A DNA stretch of 55,193 nucleotides from IMG/VR virus record IMGVR_UViG_3300048686_000358, positions 1-55,193 of that record. One strand, written 5' to 3'. The notes beneath the pieces were generated by a model. The model was not told the DNA's origin, made no database searches, and saw only the letters and a program-made list of their open reading frames with translations. Positions 14,393 to 24,845 of this stretch are shown here, one piece after another (the stretch's first letter is position 1; the number at the start of each line of letters is the position of its first letter). Source of the stretch: a virus. The position numbers were made by a program, and so were the translations under genes.

Positions 14393-15577
14393 TTATGTTT
14401 TAATAGGAATTATCTTCCCGCTTCGTGTATATAACTTATCGATAGCAGAAATTTCTCCACAAGTTTCAACACAATAAAGTAACTTACCATTTTCTACAGT
14501 ATCTGCTTTCCATCCATCTAAGAAAAACTTACCAAAATATGGACCGGTCAATATGTCTATCATACTATTTTGACGCAAATCAAATTTATCTAATCCAACT
14601 CCCTGCATTTTTTGATTAAATTGCCAACGAGAATAAGAAGTAGTAAACTGTCCAAATATTCCACCTAAGAAACAGCAAGGCAGTAAATGTCCTGTTGCTG
14701 AAACATATATTTCTTGATATCCTCTTTCTATTGACTTGCAATTTATATCAGACCTTTTTGCTAAGTCTTTGCTGAAATCAGTTAGTGTGGGTATTGACGA
14801 ATGCCTATATGTAAAATCAACCTTATGACCTACGTCAGGATTAACTTTTGGTCCTTCGTGATTTGCTGGCCATATTGAATATTCAAAATTACCTTCTTTG
14901 TCATAAACACTTAAGCCTTTCATTACACCGTCGTATTCCCCGAATCCCATTGGATTCTTAACTAAGAAAACAAACCCTAACTCATCTGCTAATTTTCTAG
15001 CCTCTTCAACTTGGTGTTGGTTATGTTCAAAAATTAACCATTCCCATATGCCCCTGCCATGTCCGCCGTTTTCACTGTATGCTTTCATGTTAGCATATAA
15101 TTTTTCCCACTTAACACCTCTACGATAGATGTGATTTGTATCTTCTAATCCATCTACACTAAACACCACACCACTCATGCTAAAGACATGTCTATCTTTA
15201 GGCTCGGGCATGGATGCAAAAAATTTACCTAGTTCAGCCCAATGACGAGGGCTACGCATTCCACCATTCGTTCTTACTTGAAACGCATAGTGTTTTTGTT
15301 TTGTACTTTGTTTAAAATATTCTAGTATAGGGAGTAAATCTCTAGCAGTTCCGGCATCACCTAAGTTTCCGCAAAAATTAATACCTATAACATTCTTTAG
15401 TATTTCTTCGGGAAACATTGCCTTAATATCATCTAAGTATAGTTCAGTCAATTCTAATTCAGGTGCAACAGGGCCACCCGCTAAATTTCTACTACATGCA
15501 GGACAACTAGCATTACACCTCGAACTTAATTCAATATGCAATCTTCCTATTTGTGGTATATCATACATTTTGTCCAT
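14393..15577 (-). CDS. Radical SAM protein with SPASM-like C-terminus
   Basis: This 394-residue enzyme has the cluster motif CNASCPAC at about residues 20-27 (CX3CX2C), which would hold the 4Fe-4S cluster that cleaves S-adenosylmethionine. The C-terminal third has more cysteines (INCKS, LLPCCFLGG, LYCVETCGE) like a SPASM auxiliary cluster domain. Unlike the eight upstream genes it lacks the N-terminal cysteine domain, so it represents the ordinary SPASM layout. SPASM enzymes modify peptides or sugars. It abuts its upstream gene with a one-base overlap. The substrate is unknown. Confidence 0.85.
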   Translation of the reverse strand: MDKMYDIPQIGRLHIELSSRCNASCPACSRNLAGGPVAPELELTELYLDDIKAMFPEEILKNVIGINFCGNLGDAGTARDLLPILEYFKQSTKQKHYAFQVRTNGGMRSPRHWAELGKFFASMPEPKDRHVFSMSGVVFSVDGLEDTNHIYRRGVKWEKLYANMKAYSENGGHGRGIWEWLIFEHNQHQVEEARKLADELGFVFLVKNPMGFGEYDGVMKGLSVYDKEGNFEYSIWPANHEGPKVNPDVGHKVDFTYRHSSIPTLTDFSKDLAKRSDINCKSIERGYQEIYVSATGHLLPCCFLGGIFGQFTTSYSRWQFNQKMQGVGLDKFDLRQNSMIDILTGPYFGKFFLDGWKADTVENGKLLYCVETCGEISAIDKLYTRSGKIIPIKT

Positions 15578-16830
15578 TATCGTAATCCTATATATTTTGC
15601 TAAGTTGTCTGGTTTGTTTCTGCGTGTCGTGTACTGTTCAAAAAATACATCGCTGTCATTTCTTAATTGTAATTGATTATCTTTAACAAAACCTTCATCT
15701 AAAAACTTAATTAATCTATTGCAATGTTCATGCTCTACAGGTAATAAATCATCATTTATTAATGCAAAGAACTTGGTATACTTATTAATATAAAAATCAC
15801 GCTCACTTCTAGTCAAGCAAGCAAAACCTTGAAAATCTGGCTTATCAACCATATTGATAGAGATATATGGCTTAACTTTAGTGCGCTTACGAATATTGAT
15901 AATATCATGGTACATTTGATCTAATGATTGTAATGCGATTGCACTTACTGTAGTACTGATACTAAACTCTTTTACTGTACTGTTACCTAATCGTTCTATA
16001 TTGTCTAACCATTCATTATAGACCATACCCTCACGAATAAATTCGGCAGTCTCGCCCGCGCTTTCATTGCTAATATTCATGCGTAGATTAGTTAATCCCC
16101 TAATCTTATCAAAAAATCTATCCATGACTGTGGGTTTTTGACAGAGGTTGCTATGTATAACACACTCAATATTTGGGTTCATCTCTGTCATCATTTCAAA
16201 CACACGAAACACTTCCTCATGCATTAATGGTTCGCCACCTGATACACGGATAGATTCTAAACTATCAGCAATACTAGTAAACCACTCCCAGAATAAATTC
16301 ATATCAGGAGGGTCAATCATTTCATTGATCTCATCCATATCTTTCTGATAGTGTCTGCGGTCATCAGTGATGATACCTTTATACACGCCGTTGACTCTGA
16401 TATCATTCATCCAACTTGTGCTGAATTGTGGGCTGCAATAACTACATGCTAGGTTACATGTATTCTGAAATGCTAACTCTAATGCTTTAGGTTTGAATAC
16501 ATAATTTGGATTCTTATAATCTTCGGCACTTAAATGGTCTTTAAAACTTAAACTCTTGCGTGTTCTATCACTACGCAAGCCTAAGTTTTCATAACGCCAG
16601 CAACTATCACATGCAGGTGGCTGTTCACCTGCTAGCATTCGTTTTTGTTGTTCACGCTTTTCTGCAGGGTTATAAAAGGTGTCTACTGTATTGCCTACTT
16701 GAATGAAGGGCGTATAATGGCAACTGGCAATCTTACCTGAGTAAACCCAGATACTTGCCTCATGAAACTTTGCAAGACAAAAAGTTTTACTTGTCTCATC
16801 ACGAATTTTAAATAGTTTCTTTTCATCCAT
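15577..16830 (-). CDS. Radical SAM protein with N-terminal twitch-like cysteine domain (type A)
   Basis: This protein is 417 residues. The N-terminal region has TFCLAKFHEASIWV, ASCHYTPFIQ and PACDSCWRYENLG, four or more cysteines that look like an auxiliary-cluster ('twitch') domain placed before the catalytic barrel. The radical SAM motif CNLACSYC is near residues 124-131 and the SAM-binding GGE is in RVSGGEPLMHEE. Type A is defined here by AK(W/F) after the first cysteine and SC(H/Y)xP at the second. It overlaps by one base with both neighbouring genes. Confidence 0.85.
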   Translation of the reverse strand: MDEKKLFKIRDETSKTFCLAKFHEASIWVYSGKIASCHYTPFIQVGNTVDTFYNPAEKREQQKRMLAGEQPPACDSCWRYENLGLRSDRTRKSLSFKDHLSAEDYKNPNYVFKPKALELAFQNTCNLACSYCSPQFSTSWMNDIRVNGVYKGIITDDRRHYQKDMDEINEMIDPPDMNLFWEWFTSIADSLESIRVSGGEPLMHEEVFRVFEMMTEMNPNIECVIHSNLCQKPTVMDRFFDKIRGLTNLRMNISNESAGETAEFIREGMVYNEWLDNIERLGNSTVKEFSISTTVSAIALQSLDQMYHDIINIRKRTKVKPYISINMVDKPDFQGFACLTRSERDFYINKYTKFFALINDDLLPVEHEHCNRLIKFLDEGFVKDNQLQLRNDSDVFFEQYTTRRNKPDNLAKYIGLR

Positions 16831-18143
16831 TAATAATTAAACTCATCATCTAGTTTATTTTGTATTAAATAATATTCCATATTTTTGTGTTCTGGAAATA
16901 CTTCAAAAAAACTTTCATTTCTTATACTGTCTAGTTTTTTAGTTATTTTGCTAAAAAACTTTAAAGTATGTGTAAGCGGTGATGCTCCTGCATCTGAATA
17001 CATAAACTTTATAGCATTTTCATATCTACTTACCGTGTTATGATATATCCCATAAGTTTTCAACCACTCTATTTGTTTTAAGAATGCTTCTTCAATTTCA
17101 CGCTTTTTCCAGTCAGGTATATTTTTTAAGCAATAATAGGGAGGTGTGTCTAACGGATTAATCATAATGTTATCTGGCTCTATCAATCCTAACTCTACCC
17201 ATTCTCTGTGAAATTCTATTAAATTAAATGCATTAGGCCAACTCAATGTAAATGATATATTAAACTTGACATGCGGACATTCACGCATCATTAGTTTTCT
17301 ATTTTCTACAACTGTGTTCCAATCAGTACCGCTACGCCAGTATTCAGCCTTTTTATGATTACCGTCTAAACTAGCATTGACACTCACATTCTTGAATTCT
17401 TTCCAATATTCAATAACATTGGGATAATTTTTCAATTGAAAATTACTAAAATTAGTATTATACCTTATCTGTACATCAAAATTTTCTAGTGTAATGAGTT
17501 GATTTAGAACTTCATAATGCTCTTTTTGCATCAGTGGTTCACCACCTGCAAAATAAATTATTTTTGCAGTAGATAAATGTGGTAATATTTCTTCTAGTGC
17601 TTGTTCTTCGGTCTTACCGGGATATTGAAAGCCATCATCAATTTCACTCCTCTCAGTTCGATTGTATAGTTTTCTATGATCCAGTATCCAACTAGTACTA
17701 AAATGAGGGGCACAACTACGACATTTTAAATTACAAAGATTGTTGTAACGAACATCTATATAAAATAATTTATGTTCTTCAACTGTACCATCTGGTTTAG
17801 TATTTGCTACAATATCTTGTATATCTTGATTGTTGTTAAAAAATTCTTCGTTGTATGCATTATAAAATGCATCACCTATTTCAGCACGATTATTACATAT
17901 TCCGCAGTTTTGATGCTGTTCCCCGTTGAGAAACTGTAGGCGCATCTTGCGTGTCTTTTCATTATTCCATATTTCTTTTAGTGTGTTTTTTTTGAGATTA
18001 CCAATTTCATTAACACCATTATAAACGCAACAAGGTTTTACATCGCCCGGTGGACCGACATATTGATGTATCCATGGAAATATACAAAATGTCTTGCTTT
18101 TTTTAGCCATCTCAAGAGGATTAAACTCATTCTGCGTTGTCAT
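16830..18143 (-). CDS. Radical SAM protein with N-terminal twitch-like cysteine domain (type B)
   Basis: This protein is 437 residues. The N-terminal cysteine domain reads TFCIFPWIHQYV, VKPCCVYNG and QNCGICNNRAE. The radical SAM motif CNLKCRSC is near residues 136-143, with APHFSTSW after it, and GGE is in YFAGGEPLMQKE. Type B is defined here by PW after the first cysteine and a CC pair. The C-terminal end LDSIRNESFFEVFPEHKNM is nearly shared with the 438-aa protein upstream, so the two are recent paralogues. The start overlaps the upstream gene by 17 bases. Confidence 0.85.
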   Translation of the reverse strand: MTTQNEFNPLEMAKKSKTFCIFPWIHQYVGPPGDVKPCCVYNGVNEIGNLKKNTLKEIWNNEKTRKMRLQFLNGEQHQNCGICNNRAEIGDAFYNAYNEEFFNNNQDIQDIVANTKPDGTVEEHKLFYIDVRYNNLCNLKCRSCAPHFSTSWILDHRKLYNRTERSEIDDGFQYPGKTEEQALEEILPHLSTAKIIYFAGGEPLMQKEHYEVLNQLITLENFDVQIRYNTNFSNFQLKNYPNVIEYWKEFKNVSVNASLDGNHKKAEYWRSGTDWNTVVENRKLMMRECPHVKFNISFTLSWPNAFNLIEFHREWVELGLIEPDNIMINPLDTPPYYCLKNIPDWKKREIEEAFLKQIEWLKTYGIYHNTVSRYENAIKFMYSDAGASPLTHTLKFFSKITKKLDSIRNESFFEVFPEHKNMEYYLIQNKLDDEFNY

Positions 18144-19443
18144 ATGGTTTTAGTTTTTCATGCAATTCTGGAAACACTTCTTCAAATGTTTCATTTCGTA
18201 TACTATCTAACAATTTGGTTTCTCTATAAAATACAGGGATAAGGTTAGTCTCATCTTTACTGTTCATCATATTTATAGCATTTTGCCAGTGCTCCATATA
18301 GATATCATAATGAAAATCATGCTCTTGTGTTTCTTCGAGCCAAGCCATATGTTTCTGTATTTTTTCTGTAACTTCTTCTTTAATGTCCGGTGGCAATGCT
18401 GTTGTTCTCAACCAAACAGGATCATGCAGTGTGTTCAAATAAAATCCAAAGTTTGTACCATTCCCTCGTTTGAACAATTCGCTATCACACATGTACCTAT
18501 GTAAATCTACAGACTCGCTTGCATTTAATAAACTATATACGGCACTTACACCATAGTCAGCATTAGGTAAATATTCTTTACAAGTTTTGATCCAGTCTAG
18601 AGCCTTTTCCCACTCAAAACCTTTTCTGATATATTCGCCTTTTGCACCAATGGCATCAATACTGCCAACCATAAAGACATTATGAAAGTTTTTCAGCATT
18701 TCAAATGCATGATAATCTTTTAAAGTGTATGATGTTAAATTAGTATTATATCTAATTTTAACTGTGGTTTTATTCATATCAATCAATAACTGCAAGAAAG
18801 CATAGTGATCTTCTTGCATCATAGGTTCGCCACCACTAAAGTGTATTTCCGTATATGGATCTACCATGTTAACTAACTCTACTAAATCATCCTTCATATG
18901 TGTGACTGTTTCATTAGTAAGTAATGTCACGGGTTTATTAGTAGCACGACCTAATTTAATTTCATCTTGTATCCAACTTGTACTTAGACCCGGTCCACAC
19001 GTTCTGCATTTCATGTTGCATAAGTTATTGAAAATTAAATCAATTGTGGATATCTTTATATCCTCAACAGAACCATCTTCATTAGTATGTTTTACAATAT
19101 CTTTGTATTTGTCATAACCATTTTGTCCAGTATGATCGGGGAAATTTCTATACCGGTCATTGAATCGTTGGCGCATACTAATACCGTTCATATCTTCTTC
19201 AGACCAACAACGGTGGCATGCCGTAGGCTTTTTGCCATTCAAAAAATCATAGCGTAGTTTATTCCATTTTTCACTATGAAATATGTCGCTTATTTTTTCA
19301 TCATTCCAATTACCTAATTTGTGGCTACTATGATGGCTATAGTAACAACAAGGCATAACCTTACCATCAGGTTCAGTATGAATTTGAAGCCATGGAACAC
19401 TACAAAAATGTTCTGGAAAATTATCTATGTCTTTATCAATCAT
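18127..19443 (-). CDS. Radical SAM protein with N-terminal twitch-like cysteine domain (type B)
   Basis: This protein is 438 residues. The N-terminus has HFCSVPWLQIHTEPDGKV, MPCCYYSHH and TACHRCWSEEDMNG; the radical SAM cluster is CNMKCRTC near residues 141-148, followed by GPGLSTSW, and GGE is in HFSGGEPMMQED. The end RETKLLDSIRNETFEEVFPE matches the downstream 437-aa paralogue. It overlaps the upstream gene by eight bases. Family features are clear; the substrate is unknown. Confidence 0.85.
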   Translation of the reverse strand: MIDKDIDNFPEHFCSVPWLQIHTEPDGKVMPCCYYSHHSSHKLGNWNDEKISDIFHSEKWNKLRYDFLNGKKPTACHRCWSEEDMNGISMRQRFNDRYRNFPDHTGQNGYDKYKDIVKHTNEDGSVEDIKISTIDLIFNNLCNMKCRTCGPGLSTSWIQDEIKLGRATNKPVTLLTNETVTHMKDDLVELVNMVDPYTEIHFSGGEPMMQEDHYAFLQLLIDMNKTTVKIRYNTNLTSYTLKDYHAFEMLKNFHNVFMVGSIDAIGAKGEYIRKGFEWEKALDWIKTCKEYLPNADYGVSAVYSLLNASESVDLHRYMCDSELFKRGNGTNFGFYLNTLHDPVWLRTTALPPDIKEEVTEKIQKHMAWLEETQEHDFHYDIYMEHWQNAINMMNSKDETNLIPVFYRETKLLDSIRNETFEEVFPELHEKLKPYDNAE

Positions 19444-20746
19444 GTGTCAACCATAAGTTTAATTCAGGGAAAGTCTGACTAAAGTTTTTGTTTCTTCTTT
19501 GGTCATACTCATGTACAAATATTAAAAATTGATTTTTTCTCCAGCGTCTTTCTTCGTCAGTCATGGTGGTTTTTCTGGCTTTCCAGTAATCATATACCAT
19601 TTGCCATGTCTCATGTTCGACACTAGTTAATTGATTACCATACATTTGAATGATTCTATTCGTTCTTTCAAAATAATTATCACAGTAATCAGGTAATATT
19701 CTTAAATCAAATTGTTTAGGATCAGTTAATCTAGCGCAGTTGAACATAATATCTACACCATCTGCTCTAAGTTCTACAACTTTTTCTAAGAACAATTGAA
19801 AATTAAAAATACTCATCAATCCAAAAGTTACCATAATACGAATAGGAACTTTAAACATCGTGCTTACTTTTCGTACAGTTTGTTCCCATGTTTCAATATC
19901 TAATCCGTCTCTAATATATTCTGCTTGAGGTCCCCAAGTATCCATACTAGTATAGACTTCTAGTCCTTTAATCGTTTTTGCATTTAATAATGCTGTCGCT
20001 TTTTCAAAGAACATATTTAAGTTCTTTTCAGGTACACATAGGTTGGTATTAACAACTAGTGTTAAGTTAGGATTATGGTTTTCAGCAACATAATCAAGTA
20101 ACTTCATAAAGTTTCTAGTTGCAAGCGGTTCACCGCCTGTGATTCTTAAATATCTTAAATCTTTATATGCATCGGGTAACCATTTCCAAAAAGCATCAAT
20201 GTATGGATTATCATCTTCGGGAATCATATCATGCATTTTATCTTTATGCACAGTTGGATCTTCTACGGGATAACTTCCATATTTTCTAACTTCATGTTCC
20301 CAGCGGCTACTTTGTCCCGGACTACAATAACTACATGCAAAATTGCAGGTATTTGCAAAACTTAACTCAAGGTAAGACGGGTTAATATGCTTTTCGTATG
20401 GATTATTTAATATTTCGGCTCTGCGTTCAATAGCCCATGGTTCATTAGTAAATCGTTTTCTATCACTTATAGCATTAGGATTGATAGCCTCCATATTAAA
20501 GCAGTAATAGCATTCATTGGGTTGTTGCCCTGACAACATTTGTCTGCGTTGGTCTAATTTATGACCTGTATTGTGTAATGTACTGGGCGTACTTTTAACT
20601 TGCTCTAAATCCCAACGATGAATGGGCGGGTGATAACAACTGTGATTTTCTCCCATGCCGAAATGCATGGTAACCATTAACCATTTTGCGGCGCAAAATG
20701 AATGACTTATTTCATTTGGAATAGGGGTGATTGGTATTGTATTCAT
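19436..20746 (-). CDS. Radical SAM protein with N-terminal twitch-like cysteine domain (type A)
   Basis: This protein is 436 residues. The N-terminal domain has SFCAAKWLMVTMHFG, HSCYHPPIHRW and NECYYCFNMEAIN. The radical SAM motif CNFACSYC is near residues 133-140 with SPGQSSRW following; GGE is in RITGGEPLATRN. The C-terminal FVHEYDQRRNKNFSQTFPEL recurs in the 508-aa and 521-aa proteins, marking type A. The ATGA overlap with the upstream gene is four bases. Confidence 0.85.
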   Translation of the reverse strand: MNTIPITPIPNEISHSFCAAKWLMVTMHFGMGENHSCYHPPIHRWDLEQVKSTPSTLHNTGHKLDQRRQMLSGQQPNECYYCFNMEAINPNAISDRKRFTNEPWAIERRAEILNNPYEKHINPSYLELSFANTCNFACSYCSPGQSSRWEHEVRKYGSYPVEDPTVHKDKMHDMIPEDDNPYIDAFWKWLPDAYKDLRYLRITGGEPLATRNFMKLLDYVAENHNPNLTLVVNTNLCVPEKNLNMFFEKATALLNAKTIKGLEVYTSMDTWGPQAEYIRDGLDIETWEQTVRKVSTMFKVPIRIMVTFGLMSIFNFQLFLEKVVELRADGVDIMFNCARLTDPKQFDLRILPDYCDNYFERTNRIIQMYGNQLTSVEHETWQMVYDYWKARKTTMTDEERRWRKNQFLIFVHEYDQRRNKNFSQTFPELNLWLTHD

Positions 20747-21921
20747 ATAAAGTTACTTAGTTCAGGAATATAGTCTTTGTAATTTAAGTTTCTTGCTTTA
20801 TCAACTGCTGTTATAAACTCTTTTGCTTTAGTCAGTAATTGAGGTTCATAACTGACATGCAACTTAGCAAACAAATCATTTCTTTGATATTCGGGAAGTT
20901 TATTACTGTAGTGATTTCTTAATTCTTCTTTATAAAAGTCAGGTAAAGTTGCCAAACTTAAATAATCAGGATAAAGCACATAATTATGATATGGTGTTTT
21001 GCTATAGTTTGATTGTAACCAATCACTTAATTCTGTTAAATTATGTATGTTTAACATGCTTACCGTTTGCGTTACGTGCCAGTCAACATTTGATAATTGA
21101 TTAAGTTTATTAATACTACTAACAGTTTGATCCCATTGCGTCGGATATCTAATATAATAGTTTCGCAACCCGACATCATCAATACTAGCATTAACTGTAA
21201 CTTTCTTAAACGGTTCCCATAATTTAATTAGTTGGTCTGGTATATCCATCATGTTTAGACTATACACAAGATGTACATTTTCTGCAACGTTTAAGTTAAT
21301 AAGATATTTTAAATATTCAAAGTGTTGTTTTATAAGTGTAGGTTCGCCACCGTTAATATAAATTTCTTCAACAAATTTTGATTTGTGTGCTAGGTCAAAA
21401 TAAAATTCATCTTTTTCAAACCATTTGAAATTTTCCAATGGACGTAGTTTAAACCAACTTAAGTCTTGTGATATTTTCTTTTCATCGGGATACCATTTAC
21501 TTGAACTATAACTGTTACAAGTTAAGCAGGCATTGTTGCACACATTACCCAAACGTAATTCTATGTAAATTAAATTAATATCATCAAGTTTTGCTTTTTG
21601 TTCAAGTTTGGGGATAATGTGTGCCCAACGCTCATTTTCATATTGTCTTTTACTTTTAATACCCTTATCTTCATCACTCCAGCAACCTTCACACTCAATT
21701 GGTCTTTCTCCATTAAGCATTTTTTGTCTGACCTCTATGAACTTTTCACTATTCATAATGTCAGATATGTTATCATTATCTAATGAAACAAGACTTTGTG
21801 ATCCTGTTTTTTTAGCCCAACTTATGGCATCAGTATGATTACTTCGGCAGCAAAGACTAGCACCGCCGTTTGGGTGTGTGGCAAGATGCATCCACGGCAA
21901 TACACAGAGTGTTTTACTCAT
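20743..21921 (-). CDS. Radical SAM protein with N-terminal twitch-like cysteine domain (type B)
   Basis: This protein is 392 residues, the shortest of the eight. The N-terminus reads TLCVLPWMHLATHPNGG, ASLCCRSNH and IECEGCWSDEDKG. The radical SAM motif CNNACLTC lies near residues 127-134, followed by NSYSSSKW; GGE is in YINGGEPTLIKQ. The end NYKDYIPELSNFI replaces the usual VFPEL tail but keeps its PEL. It is coupled to both neighbours by four-base overlaps. Confidence 0.85.
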   Translation of the reverse strand: MSKTLCVLPWMHLATHPNGGASLCCRSNHTDAISWAKKTGSQSLVSLDNDNISDIMNSEKFIEVRQKMLNGERPIECEGCWSDEDKGIKSKRQYENERWAHIIPKLEQKAKLDDINLIYIELRLGNVCNNACLTCNSYSSSKWYPDEKKISQDLSWFKLRPLENFKWFEKDEFYFDLAHKSKFVEEIYINGGEPTLIKQHFEYLKYLINLNVAENVHLVYSLNMMDIPDQLIKLWEPFKKVTVNASIDDVGLRNYYIRYPTQWDQTVSSINKLNQLSNVDWHVTQTVSMLNIHNLTELSDWLQSNYSKTPYHNYVLYPDYLSLATLPDFYKEELRNHYSNKLPEYQRNDLFAKLHVSYEPQLLTKAKEFITAVDKARNLNYKDYIPELSNFI

Positions 21922-23315
21922 CCTATGCTATCCCACCATTCTAGTAGTTTTGAATTTGTAGAGTATATACTACGCATAGTAACCTTTTCATCCCCACGAA
22001 TCTTTTCTAAATGTTCTACCCATCGTTTACCATTTAGTCTAGCAGTCTTATAGGTGTCAGGCCATTCTTCTTCATGTGTTTTACGACTATTCTTCAATGC
22101 TTCTAAGTTAGCAATTAATTGACGTTGCTTCCATGTTGCTCTTGGCTGACAATATGCAATGATATCATCACACATTTCATTTAGTATTTCACGTGGCCAA
22201 CTAGTTGGACTCCACATAATATCAGGATGAAATGCAAAGGTAATCTTTGTAATGATTTCAACATCTAATTCAATACTCAAATCAAACAAGTCTTTTAAAC
22301 TGAACATACCAGGTGCGGTAATAGTCAAGTCTAGTTTCATTTTATCTTTGCCGCCCGGTAGTGCTAGGCCCTGCTTGAAGTTATCTAACCATTTATCCCA
22401 TTTAATACCTGTGCGAATGTACTCTACAATCTCGCCGGTGCCATCGATACTAGCACACATCATCCAGTCTTTATATTTGGGTAGATAATCATATAAGTTT
22501 TTGTCACCAAACTGAACGCGGCTTAGATTACTGTTGTAGCGCATATAGCAATTCTTATTACTGCCATTACGTAACATTTCTTCTAATGTCCACCAATGCA
22601 CATCATACATCAATGGTTCGCCGCCCACCCAATACATTTCTTCTACAATGCCGCGACTTACTGCATCACGGAATTCTGGTTCAACTACAGTCTGTTGAAA
22701 GTCTTGCATTGCTGACTTGATTTCAGGAACCATAAAAGGTTGATTCTTCGGAGTCCACATGTTGTGAACTTTCTTTTCTGTTTCCCATGTTGAACTTAAT
22801 TGTTCACCACACATACGACACTTGAAATTACATAGATTACTAAAACGATAATCAAAACTAATTGGCTCCATTGTTGTGTAACCAGTTTCGTCAGTTTTAT
22901 CAAATGCTTCTTGTATCTTATGCTTAAACAATGTACCGGTAAACCAACCTCGATAACTTTCACCTTCCATCAATAGATTGTTGTTACATACATCACATTG
23001 TGGTATGGCTTCTCCGCGCATTAACTTAACACGAATGTCACGCATATATGGACTGTTCCAATGTTCTTTTAGTGAAACAGGTTTATATGCATCTAATGAA
23101 GTTTTAGATTCTTTTACTTCGCCATACTTTTCATCGTTTGTTGAATCAATATATTGTTTTTGAAAACTATGCTCTTCCCGTGACGCACAACACATTCTGC
23201 GTTCACTTTGTGGGCTGATATAGGTATGAGTCCAAGGTGCCATACAGAACACCTTGTTTTTGCTATCAGGATGGGGCTTTGCATTATCGCCCCATAATGG
23301 TATAATTTTTGTCAT
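21918..23315 (-). CDS. Radical SAM protein with N-terminal twitch-like cysteine domain (type B)
   Basis: This protein is 465 residues. The N-terminus has VFCMAPWTHTYISPQSERR, MCCASREEH and PQCDVCNNNLLMEG. The radical SAM motif CNFKCRMC is near residues 161-168 with GEQLSSTW next; GGE is in YWVGGEPLMYDV. It is about 30 residues longer than its type B sisters, mainly in an insert before the second cysteine group and another before the GGE motif. It overlaps neighbours by four bases on each side. Confidence 0.85.
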   Translation of the reverse strand: MTKIIPLWGDNAKPHPDSKNKVFCMAPWTHTYISPQSERRMCCASREEHSFQKQYIDSTNDEKYGEVKESKTSLDAYKPVSLKEHWNSPYMRDIRVKLMRGEAIPQCDVCNNNLLMEGESYRGWFTGTLFKHKIQEAFDKTDETGYTTMEPISFDYRFSNLCNFKCRMCGEQLSSTWETEKKVHNMWTPKNQPFMVPEIKSAMQDFQQTVVEPEFRDAVSRGIVEEMYWVGGEPLMYDVHWWTLEEMLRNGSNKNCYMRYNSNLSRVQFGDKNLYDYLPKYKDWMMCASIDGTGEIVEYIRTGIKWDKWLDNFKQGLALPGGKDKMKLDLTITAPGMFSLKDLFDLSIELDVEIITKITFAFHPDIMWSPTSWPREILNEMCDDIIAYCQPRATWKQRQLIANLEALKNSRKTHEEEWPDTYKTARLNGKRWVEHLEKIRGDEKVTMRSIYSTNSKLLEWWDSIG

Positions 23316-24838
23316 TGTAAGTCTGGATTGACGAACACATCCTTACTTGGATCTTCTGGTGGATGATCAGGAATATGATTTACGCCATCACGATATTGTC
23401 CTGTAAGTATTTCTTCTTGTAATGGGAGTTCTGTTTCAATACTATCATACCATTGAACAAATTCGGGAGGGAATGTAGCACGGAAATTCTTACCGCGGCG
23501 TACATCATACTGATGATAGAATTGCTTAAAATCACGCTTGTTCTGCTCAGGATCCTTAACATTCTTATGTGGTGTTTTGATAACGTCAAGATAATCAATC
23601 AATCGTTGTGTTTGCTCACGTTCAATACTCATAAGCATTTGCTTACCGTCTCTAGTACGATAATCTGCTTCAATTTGTTTATTTAACCATGCTTGCAATT
23701 CGTTGCTATACTTTTGACGAATCTCCATTGGAAGCATAGCGCAACTTTGGAAACTAGGGAAACGCAAGATATTCAAACTCATTGTTGGGTAGCAAGTATC
23801 GTAAATGCGTTTGAACTCCATCATTTGATCCATAAACTGAACAATGCTCGCAAGACACAAACTATTGATAGTCATCATCATATGTGTCTTTTTGATATTG
23901 CCTTCAGTATGCAATCTTTGTAGATTATGTATCCACTTGTTCCAGTTGAAACCATCACGAATATATTCAGCATGTGGACCGAAACTCTCACAACTTGTAT
24001 ATACTTCAAGCCAGGGAACATAATGACTTAATTCAATAAGTCTGTCCATAATTTCATCTTTAGGCACAAGATTACTGTTAATAGCATAGCGCATAACTTT
24101 GCCGTCAGGTCTATTCTTAACACGCTCTTGGTTGTCGCGGAACCATTCAAAGAGTTTCCATACACCGGCAGCCATTAATGGCTCGCCACCTGTAATACGA
24201 ATTTCTTCTAGGTTATCAGCAAGACCGTTTGGCATTTCCCACCACTTCCAAAACGCCTGACTATATGGATTGATATCGTCAGGCATAGGTTTAGCATGAT
24301 CGGCTTCATTAATGAAGTGACTTCTTGCATCACCATTGATGTTACGATATGGACCAAACTTGTGAATATCTTTTACCCATGTTGTACTAAAACTAGGATT
24401 GCAATAACTACATGCAAAATTACAAGTACGGTCAAAACTAATTTCTAATGTTTTTAACATTGTATTAGTTTGCCAATCACTTTGTGCAGCCTCAATAATA
24501 TGCTTTTCATCAAACACCGCAGTTTTGTATACTCGGTCACTTATTGATCCACGACCCAAATCTTCAATCTTCCAGCAGTATTCACATTCTTGCGGACGCT
24601 TGCCTTCCTGCATAAGTTTACGCATGTACTTCTTATGTTGACTATTATGAATAGCACTTGGATTATTAATTAATTCACCTGCATCAATTTGATGCCCCAA
24701 TGGGTGGTGACAACTAGTTGTCTGCCCGTTGCCTAACCAAATAGTTGCGTTCAACCATTTAGCGGCGCAAAAACTATCACTAATCTTGTCAATTAGTCTG
24801 ACCTTATATTCGTGAAAACTTTCTTCGTGTCTTTTCAT
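23312..24838 (-). CDS. Radical SAM protein with N-terminal twitch-like cysteine domain (type A)
   Basis: This protein is 508 residues. The N-terminus carries SFCAAKWLNATIWLG, TSCHHPLGHQ and QECEYCWKIEDLG. The radical SAM motif CNFACSYC is near residues 137-144, followed by NPSFSTTW; GGE is in RITGGEPLMAAG. The FYHQYDVRRGKNFRATFPPEF end is the type A tail. A proline-rich acidic extension of about 45 residues follows (GVNHIPDHPPEDPSKD) and is absent from the others. Seven bases separate it from the upstream gene. Confidence 0.85.
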   Translation of the reverse strand: MKRHEESFHEYKVRLIDKISDSFCAAKWLNATIWLGNGQTTSCHHPLGHQIDAGELINNPSAIHNSQHKKYMRKLMQEGKRPQECEYCWKIEDLGRGSISDRVYKTAVFDEKHIIEAAQSDWQTNTMLKTLEISFDRTCNFACSYCNPSFSTTWVKDIHKFGPYRNINGDARSHFINEADHAKPMPDDINPYSQAFWKWWEMPNGLADNLEEIRITGGEPLMAAGVWKLFEWFRDNQERVKNRPDGKVMRYAINSNLVPKDEIMDRLIELSHYVPWLEVYTSCESFGPHAEYIRDGFNWNKWIHNLQRLHTEGNIKKTHMMMTINSLCLASIVQFMDQMMEFKRIYDTCYPTMSLNILRFPSFQSCAMLPMEIRQKYSNELQAWLNKQIEADYRTRDGKQMLMSIEREQTQRLIDYLDVIKTPHKNVKDPEQNKRDFKQFYHQYDVRRGKNFRATFPPEFVQWYDSIETELPLQEEILTGQYRDGVNHIPDHPPEDPSKDVFVNPDLQ

Positions 24839-24845
24839 ATCTTCC